10,642 bases of DNA. Source: Anaerolineales bacterium. Lineage in GTDB: Bacteria; Chloroflexota; Anaerolineae; Anaerolineales; UBA4823. Below are positions 5,965 through 10,642 of this stretch, piece by piece. The stretch covers positions 1-10,642 of the forward strand of contig JAQUAE010000031.1 in assembly GCA_028687395.1 (NCBI GenBank), given 5' to 3'. A model generated the notes under the pieces. The model searched no databases. It saw only the letters and a list, made by a program, of their open reading frames with translations, and was not told the DNA's origin. The translations under genes and the position numbers were made by a program. How positions within the stretch are numbered: the first letter of the stretch is position 1; every line of letters begins with the position of its first letter.

Positions 5965-6226
5965 GTCAAATATCACGCTCGATTGGGAGATCAGGGGTAT
6001 TCCATTGTGGCTCATCCGAGATTACCTTTTAGAGCTGGGAGGTAAGGAAGAGGAACCTGGATGGGTAAAAGGGAGTGATTGGAGCGTCTCCCTCAATCAG
6101 ATAGCGGATTACCAGTTTGGTTCGATCCGAGTTGGTCAAGTCCATTTATATTTGAAAGCCACATCAGATGTGTTTGAAACTATTCGACAAGCCTTGAAGA
6201 AAAAACTCATTCGGGCGGGCGGATGA
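5957..6226 (+). CDS. Small protein, possibly DUF1952-like (MoaD-related C-terminal domain)
   Basis: This 89-aa protein is encoded in the +2 frame and overlaps the moaD-like gene by eight bases if it starts at GTG 5957 (14 if GTG 5951); the two are almost surely co-translated. G-G-C-G-G at 5947-5951 can serve as RBS. Motifs are D-W-E-I-R-G-I-P-L-W, then Y-L-L-E-L-G-G and G-W-V-K-G, with an amphipathic helix near the end. I recall this pattern from DUF1952, found as the C-terminal half of Thermus MoaD-related proteins; that assignment is tentative. The protein ends R-A-G-G, a free di-glycine C-terminus, unusual next to a MoaD-like carrier whose own di-glycine is capped. Base composition is lower in G+C than in metG or uvrC. 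Confidence 0.7.
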   Translation: MTKSNITLDWEIRGIPLWLIRDYLLELGGKEEEPGWVKGSDWSVSLNQIADYQFGSIRVGQVHLYLKATSDVFETIRQALKKKLIRAGG

Positions 6227-6233
6227 ATGAAAA

Positions 6234-6266
6234 GAGGGCTGCCCCGTTCTAATGGGACAGCCCCTC
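6234..6266 (-). terminator. Terminator between the convergent AOR and moaD-like operons
   Basis: The minus strand has GAGGGGCTGTCCC (6266-6254), an eight-base loop, then GGGGCAGCCCTC (6245-6234) and TTTT. It ends the AOR transcript strongly. On the plus strand the same stem is followed only by CCTTTG, so it is weaker for the moaD-like operon. The arms resemble those of the metG attenuator. Confidence 0.78.
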
Positions 6267-6294
6267 CTTTGTAAATTGAGCCGATCACCTCAAG

Positions 6295-8112
6295 CTAAAT
6301 GATCTCCAGCTCTTTTAGCTTGCTCTCGGGAACCACCCCTTTTTCCCATCCACGAGCGCGGTAATATTCCTCCAACATCAGGTCCAATTCGCACACATGG
6401 CCTTTAGAACCCGGTGCGGTGGAAGGCTCCTTCAAGAAACGCTCCGGCAAGTAGTCGCTGCCCTCCCTGAAGCCGATCAGGTTATTGTAATGTCGTTCCA
6501 GGTTGTAGATGCGCTCGCCGGTTTTGAGCACATCATCGGCTTTGAAGGGGATGCCGGTCATGGCTGCATACTGGGCAGCGTACTCATCGCCGCCCTCTGC
6601 AAAGGCGCTGAATTTGCACAGATCCAGGCTATCCGAGAAAGCATGAATATCCTGTAGCAATTTGAGGAGGTCGCCTTTGCCCTTCCACGCCAGGGGATCG
6701 GTCTTGAGAGGAATCAGGCCCAGTTCACTGGCCGGGCTGTAGCCACGCAGGTGGCAGGCGCCGCGGTTGCTGGTGGCATACCCCAGGCCCATGCCTTTCA
6801 AGCCGCGCGGGTCGTAGGCAGGGATACCCTGGCCCTTGACGGTCATGGAAATCTCGGGATGGCCAAATTGCTGCGCGGCTTTAGCTGTCCCCTCCGCCAG
6901 CACGTTGCCGATTCCTTCACGCTTACCGATCTTGTGAATGGTCTCGACCATGCCCATGTAATCGCCCCACTTCAGGCCGTCGCCGCCGTTGGTGTAGCCT
7001 TTCTCGCTGGCTTCCATGTACATCCCCAGGACGTCGCCCATTTCGATGGCATCCAGCCCGTAATCGTTGCACAGGTCGATCATCTTGGCAATGGAAGGCG
7101 CATAGTCGTTGTCGCACATAGAACCCAGCGACCAGGCAGGTTCGTACTCAAGGCTCTCCATGCGCAGCCCTGCGAATGGGCCATCCTTGATCTCGACTTC
7201 TTTCTTGCAGGCTACGGGGCAGGCGTGGCAGGTGGGATCTTCCACCAGGATGTTCTCTTTGACCCATTCACCGCTGATGCGCTCGGCTTTGTCGCCGAAC
7301 CAGGCGAGCTGGCCGTTGTGGCTGGGGAGAGCACCGATATTGTTGTCGATATTGGTCAGGACGTTGGTGCCGTACACAGAGAGGGCCCCTTTGCGGGGGC
7401 TGGTGATATTCTTCTCGTCCATGATGGTCGCCAGGGCGCGCTGATGGGCCGGCTTCCAGGCTTCGTGGTTTTCAGCCTTGGGCATCTTCTTGACAGCTTT
7501 TACAACTACAGCTTTCAAGAGCTTGCTGCCACCAACGCAACCGGTGCCGCCGCGCCCGCTGGCGCGGTCGTTCTCGTTGATCCAGTTCGCAAATCGGGAG
7601 AGCCTTTCACCCCCAGGGCCGATGGCAATGACGGTCAGATCTTTCTCGCCGTACTTCTCTTTGAAAAATTTAACCGTATCGTGCACACCCTTGCCCCAAA
7701 CTGCGGAGGCGTCCAGCAAATCTAGCTCGCCATCATGGACGTAGGCATAAACCGGCTTTTCAGCCTTGCTTTTGAAGATCAGGCCATCGAAGCCAGCCCA
7801 ACGCAAACGAGCCGCTGACCAACCGCCGTGGTGGCTGTCAACAATCGTGCCGGTAAGTGGAGACTTGGTGACAATCGCCATGCGCCCGCTCATATTGGCT
7901 TCACTGCCGGTCAGAGGGCCGTTCATGAAGCACAGGATGTTGTCCGGTGAGAGGGGGTCAACCCGGGGTCCGTTCTCAAAGACGAACTTGTCACCCAGAC
8001 CCCGGCCACCAATATATTTACGCGCCCAATCCTCAGGGATGGGCTTGTAGGCTACTTCCCCCTTGGTTAAGTCTACATGAGCTATGCGGTTTGCATATCC
8101 TCCAAGCGCCAT
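6295..8112 (-). CDS. Aldehyde ferredoxin oxidoreductase family tungstoenzyme
   Basis: This 605-aa protein belongs to the AOR family, which oxidises aldehydes to carboxylates (or works in reverse) with a tungsten or molybdenum bis-pterin centre and one [4Fe-4S] cluster, passing electrons to ferredoxin. The cluster ligands are C295-x2-C298-x3-C302 and C499; Pyrococcus AOR has C288, C291, C295 and C494, almost the same spacing. The N-terminal pterin-binding domain shows Y-I-G-G-R-G-L-G, N-G-P-L-T-G and S-P-L-T-G with H-H-G-G-W. Later motifs include E-Y-E-P and D-P-R-G-L-K-G-M-G-L-G-Y-A-T-S-N-R-G, near the second pterin. There is no signal peptide, so it is cytoplasmic. A strong RBS (AAGGAGG) lies before the ATG. 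The substrate cannot be told from sequence. The upstream globin-MoaD gene, 118 bases away, may be co-transcribed; I see no gene or terminator in that gap. Confidence 0.93.
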   Translation of the reverse strand: MALGGYANRIAHVDLTKGEVAYKPIPEDWARKYIGGRGLGDKFVFENGPRVDPLSPDNILCFMNGPLTGSEANMSGRMAIVTKSPLTGTIVDSHHGGWSAARLRWAGFDGLIFKSKAEKPVYAYVHDGELDLLDASAVWGKGVHDTVKFFKEKYGEKDLTVIAIGPGGERLSRFANWINENDRASGRGGTGCVGGSKLLKAVVVKAVKKMPKAENHEAWKPAHQRALATIMDEKNITSPRKGALSVYGTNVLTNIDNNIGALPSHNGQLAWFGDKAERISGEWVKENILVEDPTCHACPVACKKEVEIKDGPFAGLRMESLEYEPAWSLGSMCDNDYAPSIAKMIDLCNDYGLDAIEMGDVLGMYMEASEKGYTNGGDGLKWGDYMGMVETIHKIGKREGIGNVLAEGTAKAAQQFGHPEISMTVKGQGIPAYDPRGLKGMGLGYATSNRGACHLRGYSPASELGLIPLKTDPLAWKGKGDLLKLLQDIHAFSDSLDLCKFSAFAEGGDEYAAQYAAMTGIPFKADDVLKTGERIYNLERHYNNLIGFREGSDYLPERFLKEPSTAPGSKGHVCELDLMLEEYYRARGWEKGVVPESKLKELEII

Positions 8113-8230
8113 GTCATCCTCCTTTCTAAATAAGCTGAGTCGAAAGTGTAGTAGCCGCTTGTCATAAGCTTTTTTACGAACGAGCTAACTCTTGGTTCGG
8201 TTGTGACCTCCTTCCTTGGCCATCCCGAGG

Positions 8231-9109
8231 TTATCTTCCTGGTGGGAAGATCGCGATTTCGTCATTCGCCTTCACCGGTGTTTCGAAACCACCCTCGTAG
8301 TAAAGATCGCGACCGTTCAGGAGTACCCGCCATCCCGGGAGTGCAACGTATTTTGGTTTTACTTCCACCCATAGGGAATCGTTTTTCTCCTCAGAACTCC
8401 ACACTCGCTCCAAAGCTTCGGCGCGTGCCTGGGGGTAGTAATTGAAAAATTTAGCCAATAGAACTGAGGCGCAGCTATCGCGATGGGTGTGAACAATGAA
8501 ATCCTTCCCTCCCAGGATGGGTCTTAAGCGCCCGTAAACGAGGATGTGAACGGCCAGCTCCCCTTGTTCAAATTCCCTGGCAACCTGGTAACCCATCAAC
8601 ATCTGGTTGAGTTGCACGGTCAGGTATTTGCTCCAGCCGGACATGGCTGTGGCAATAAGTTCGGCAGGTAATTGCGCCTCCGCCATGTAACGGGCAAAGG
8701 CTGAAAGGACAAGGCCAATAGACCCGGTTACATAGTCTGCGGGAGTGTGGATGCGACGCGGCCCATGCCCGGCGTGGTACTGACCGGCACGGAAGAGATA
8801 GCGGGCAAACTCCTCTGAGGTGTCCATGCCCAGGGTGCGCGAGACCCAGATCGAGAAGAAGCGCCGCCGTTCCTCCAGGTGAGCTTCATCGACGCCTGTC
8901 TCCCACCCCAATATGCTGGCCGTCTCTGGCACGGAACGTAAATATTCGTAAGTCTTGATCACCAATTCTGTTGCCCGTAGGAGTAGCGGCTCAACAGAAC
9001 CAGCCATGGCTTCTCGATCCGCATTGTTTATATCGGCAAAGCGGATCATGCGTTGCCATTCCTCGAAGGGATCTGGCGCGAGACAAAGCTCTAGCGAAGT
9101 AGCTGCCAT
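8231..9109 (-). CDS. Protoglobin-like domain fused to a MoaD/ThiS-like domain
   Basis: The protein is 292 aa. Residues 20-180 are all-helical and resemble the protoglobin/globin-coupled sensor fold: R-A-T-E-L-V-I-K-T-Y-E-Y-L, then V-P-E-T-A-S-I-L, E-R-R-R-F-F-S-I-W, and A-G-Q-Y-H112-A-G-H115-G followed by I-H-T-P-A-D-Y. One of these His residues is the candidate proximal heme ligand. From about residue 186 a beta-grasp MoaD-like domain follows: V-H-I-L-V-Y-G-R-L-R with G-G-K, then V-L-L-N-G-R-D-L-Y-Y and A-I-F-P-P-G-R292. The usual C-terminal Gly-Gly is absent. It sits directly upstream of the AOR gene on the same strand. A heme-based gas or redox sensor tied to cofactor supply is a reasonable inference; both fold assignments are by motif reading only. 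The MoaD part is the surer. The ATG has only a weak RBS. Confidence 0.75.
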   Translation of the reverse strand: MAATSLELCLAPDPFEEWQRMIRFADINNADREAMAGSVEPLLLRATELVIKTYEYLRSVPETASILGWETGVDEAHLEERRRFFSIWVSRTLGMDTSEEFARYLFRAGQYHAGHGPRRIHTPADYVTGSIGLVLSAFARYMAEAQLPAELIATAMSGWSKYLTVQLNQMLMGYQVAREFEQGELAVHILVYGRLRPILGGKDFIVHTHRDSCASVLLAKFFNYYPQARAEALERVWSSEEKNDSLWVEVKPKYVALPGWRVLLNGRDLYYEGGFETPVKANDEIAIFPPGR

Positions 9110-9136
9110 ACGCCCTGTAAAAACGTGGTTATGCTG

Positions 9137-9171
9137 GAAGAAAGCTTCATCCGACTCGATTAGCTTTCTTC
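9137..9171. repeat. Perfect 10-bp inverted repeat upstream of the globin-MoaD gene
   Basis: GAAGAAAGCT (9137-9146) and AGCTTTCTTC (9162-9171) are perfect reverse complements separated by 15 bases. They lie 28-62 bases upstream of the ATG at 9109. It may be an operator for a dimeric regulator or an mRNA leader hairpin. It has no T-run and is not a terminator. Confidence 0.6.
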
Positions 9172-9208
9172 AAACCTGAAACAATACCTGGGATATGGCT
9201 ATTTCTAT

Positions 9209-9258
9209 TAGGACTTACGCAATTGGTGAGCAATTTCCCTTGAACTGCGTAACTCCTA
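9209..9258 (+). mobile_element. 50-bp miniature inverted-repeat element, copy 2
   Basis: Ends are TAGGACTTACGCA (9209-9221) and TGCGTAACTCCTA (9246-9258); they match as inverted repeats at 12 of 13 positions. TCTAT flanks both sides (9204-9208, 9259-9263), a 5-bp target duplication. It lies between rpoD and the globin-MoaD gene and is in the same orientation as copy 1, with a different interior. Such ends are typical of insertion-sequence termini; I do not name the family. Confidence 0.75.
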
Positions 9259-9313
9259 TCTATCAGTATATCGAAGATTTATTGGTATGACAAGCGATCT
9301 TTGGCGCTGTGTG

Positions 9314-10480
9314 TCACAGGTAGTCGCACAACAGCCCGGCGTAGCTGGGGTGACGCAGACGCTGCAAAGCCTGGCGCTCGATCTGGCGGATGCGTTCTCG
9401 CGTGAGGCCGAACTTTGCGCCGACCTCCTCCAGGGTGTTGGGGTGATTGCCATCCAGGCCGTAGCGCAAGCGCAGGATGCGCGCTTCGCGGGGCGAGAGG
9501 GAGCCGAGCACTTCTGCCACGCGTTCACGCAGCATCGTCTCGCTGACCACTTGGGAAGGGGTGGGGGCGAGGGAATCCTCGACGAAAGCGCCCAACTCGG
9601 CGCCGTCCTCGTCGCCCACAGGCGCTTCCAGGGAGAGCGGGGTGCGGGAGACCTCCAGCAACCAGTTCACCTGCTTGACGGCGGTTTGCATTTCAGCGGC
9701 GATTTCATCGCAAGTGGGCGGACGGCCCAGCTCCTGCTCCAACCGGTAGATGGTGCGGTAAAGGTTGCGGATGCGCTCGGACATGTGCACAGGCAAGCGG
9801 ATGGTGCGGCTCTGGTCGGCGATGGCGCGGGTGATAGTCTGGCGAATCCACCAGGTGGCGTAGGTGGAGAAGCGGAAGCCACGGTGGTAATCGAATTTCT
9901 CGACCGCTTTCATCAAGCCCAGGTTGCCCTCCTGGATCAAGTCGAGGAAGGGGACGCCACGCCCGACGTAACGCTTGGCGACGCTGACCACCAGGCGAGT
10001 GTTGGCCTTGATCAGGTGGTTGCGCGCCCGGGCGCCCATGCGAGCGAGTTTGGCCAGCGCGGCGCGTTTGTCAGACGCCATGTGCCCGTTGCCGTAGGCG
10101 AGCTTCTCCCGCGCCAGGTGACCGGCCTCCATATGTTTCGCCAGGCTGATTTCCTCCTCGAGGCTGAGCAGCGCCACGCGGGACATCTCCTTGAAGTATA
10201 GCTCGACCGGGGTATCCTCACAGAGCTCCTCGACCAGGGGATTGGCGTCGTCATAGGGCAGGGGCTCGTCATCGTTTTCGATGAACTCATCAGAGCCAAT
10301 GGCGAATTGCCAGGCGGTGGGGTAGTGATAGAGGGTCTCGTCGACAGCCTCGTCTAACTGGACGGCGCGCTGGGGTTCGGCATGGAAATAGGATTCCGGC
10401 TGGTGGGGGGCATAATCGACCGGGAAGCGGGATTCGCCAGGCTGCCTGCCAACGGATGGAGATCGGCCCAAGTCAGTCAT
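9314..10480 (-). CDS. rpoD: RNA polymerase primary sigma factor (RpoD/SigA)
   Basis: The protein is 388 aa. Region 1.2 begins near residue 88 (D-T-P-V-E-L-Y-F-K-E-M). Region 2 runs from about 155 to 233, with A-K-R-Y, G-N-L-G-L-M, F-S-T-Y-A-T-W-W-I-R-Q-T-I and the R-T-I-R-L-P-V-H-M signature of group 1/2 factors. Region 3 follows (L-G-R-P-P-T at 251-256). Region 4.2 has T-L-E-E-V-G and L-T-R-E-R-I-R-Q-I-E at 349-369, the -35-binding helix-turn-helix. The N-terminal 85 residues are acidic and unlike region 1.1, and the non-conserved insert of E. coli sigma70 is nearly absent. The ATG has AAGGAG five bases upstream. Promoters seen in the window (TTGACA/TACACT, TATAAT) fit this factor. A group 2 paralogue cannot be excluded. 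Confidence 0.93.
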   Translation of the reverse strand: MTDLGRSPSVGRQPGESRFPVDYAPHQPESYFHAEPQRAVQLDEAVDETLYHYPTAWQFAIGSDEFIENDDEPLPYDDANPLVEELCEDTPVELYFKEMSRVALLSLEEEISLAKHMEAGHLAREKLAYGNGHMASDKRAALAKLARMGARARNHLIKANTRLVVSVAKRYVGRGVPFLDLIQEGNLGLMKAVEKFDYHRGFRFSTYATWWIRQTITRAIADQSRTIRLPVHMSERIRNLYRTIYRLEQELGRPPTCDEIAAEMQTAVKQVNWLLEVSRTPLSLEAPVGDEDGAELGAFVEDSLAPTPSQVVSETMLRERVAEVLGSLSPREARILRLRYGLDGNHPNTLEEVGAKFGLTRERIRQIERQALQRLRHPSYAGLLCDYL

Positions 10481-10642
10481 ACCGGCTCCTTATCGACTGT
10501 GTGATGCTGCCTGATCCCCATGCCCCGGAAGGCGGGCAAGGGCGAGCTTAAGGAGAAAGCAGCGTTTTAAGGATGGTGAAACGCGGGTCGGAGACCTCCT
10601 CATTATGGGAGCAAGCCGTCTCGTTCCGGTTCTCACCGCAAA
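10481..10642 (-). other. rpoD upstream region, with a possible 3' end of another gene
   Basis: Besides the rpoD RBS, the minus strand holds a -10-like CATAAT (10607-10602) without a good -35. One frame is open from the window edge to TAA at 10550-10548 (30 codons, no start) and could be the tail of an upstream gene; a second frame is also open here, so this is weak. I recognise nothing in the translation. Confidence 0.25.

Noticed and set aside
8190..8230. Strong Shine-Dalgarno-like AAGGAGGT in the gap between globin-MoaD and AOR, and a 12-codon frame starting with ATG just after the globin-MoaD stop
   Set aside because: No start codon lies at usable spacing after the AAGGAGGT, and the 12-codon frame is too short and has no own RBS to support.

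Overview
The window is a high-G+C bacterial chromosome segment. It carries housekeeping genes (uvrC, cinA/pncC, metG, rpoD) around a tungsten/molybdopterin enzyme module. The mix of genes (a short MetRS with no C-terminal tRNA-binding domain, a short RpoD without region 1.1, an AOR-family enzyme, a protoglobin-like domain joined to a MoaD-like domain) suggests an anaerobic or microaerobic bacterium, perhaps Chloroflexota (Anaerolineae). That placement is inference; no rRNA or other marker is present to fix it.

Layout. Position 1-440 (+) is the 3' end of a hybrid sensor kinase: the last strand of its ATPase domain, then a receiver domain. Facing it is a 42-aa membrane protein (533-661, -) with its own promoter overlapping the end of uvrC (744-2606, -). 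uvrC and the pncC-type cinA gene (2674-3441, +) are divergent. The cinA -10 box lies so close to the start codon that its mRNA is probably leaderless. cinA converges on and overlaps metG (3427-5214, -).

The metG leader (5215-5446) is the best regulatory find. It holds a consensus promoter, a 36-codon leader peptide with four internal Met codons, a perfect 10-bp antiterminator helix and an intrinsic terminator. Together these have the layout of ribosome-mediated methionine attenuation.

From about 5535 to 9258 the base composition is visibly less G+C-rich. This part holds a MoaD/ThiS-like sulfur carrier (5680-5964, +), an overlapping 89-aa protein possibly of the DUF1952 'MoaD-related C-terminal' type (5957-6226, +), a shared terminator, an aldehyde ferredoxin oxidoreductase-family tungstoenzyme (6295-8112, -) and, upstream of it on the same strand, a 292-aa protein that reads as a protoglobin-like domain fused to a MoaD-like domain (8231-9109, -). 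The module is bracketed exactly by two copies of a 49/50-bp inverted-repeat element (5535-5583, 9209-9258), each with its own 5-bp target duplication. The primary sigma factor gene (9314-10480, -) and its upstream region close the window.

Working model (inference): the MoaD-like protein supplies sulfur for pterin cofactor synthesis for the AOR enzyme. The globin-MoaD fusion may link O2, redox or gas sensing to this oxygen-sensitive enzyme. Its C-terminus lacks Gly-Gly, so it is more likely a sensor or adaptor than a sulfur carrier.
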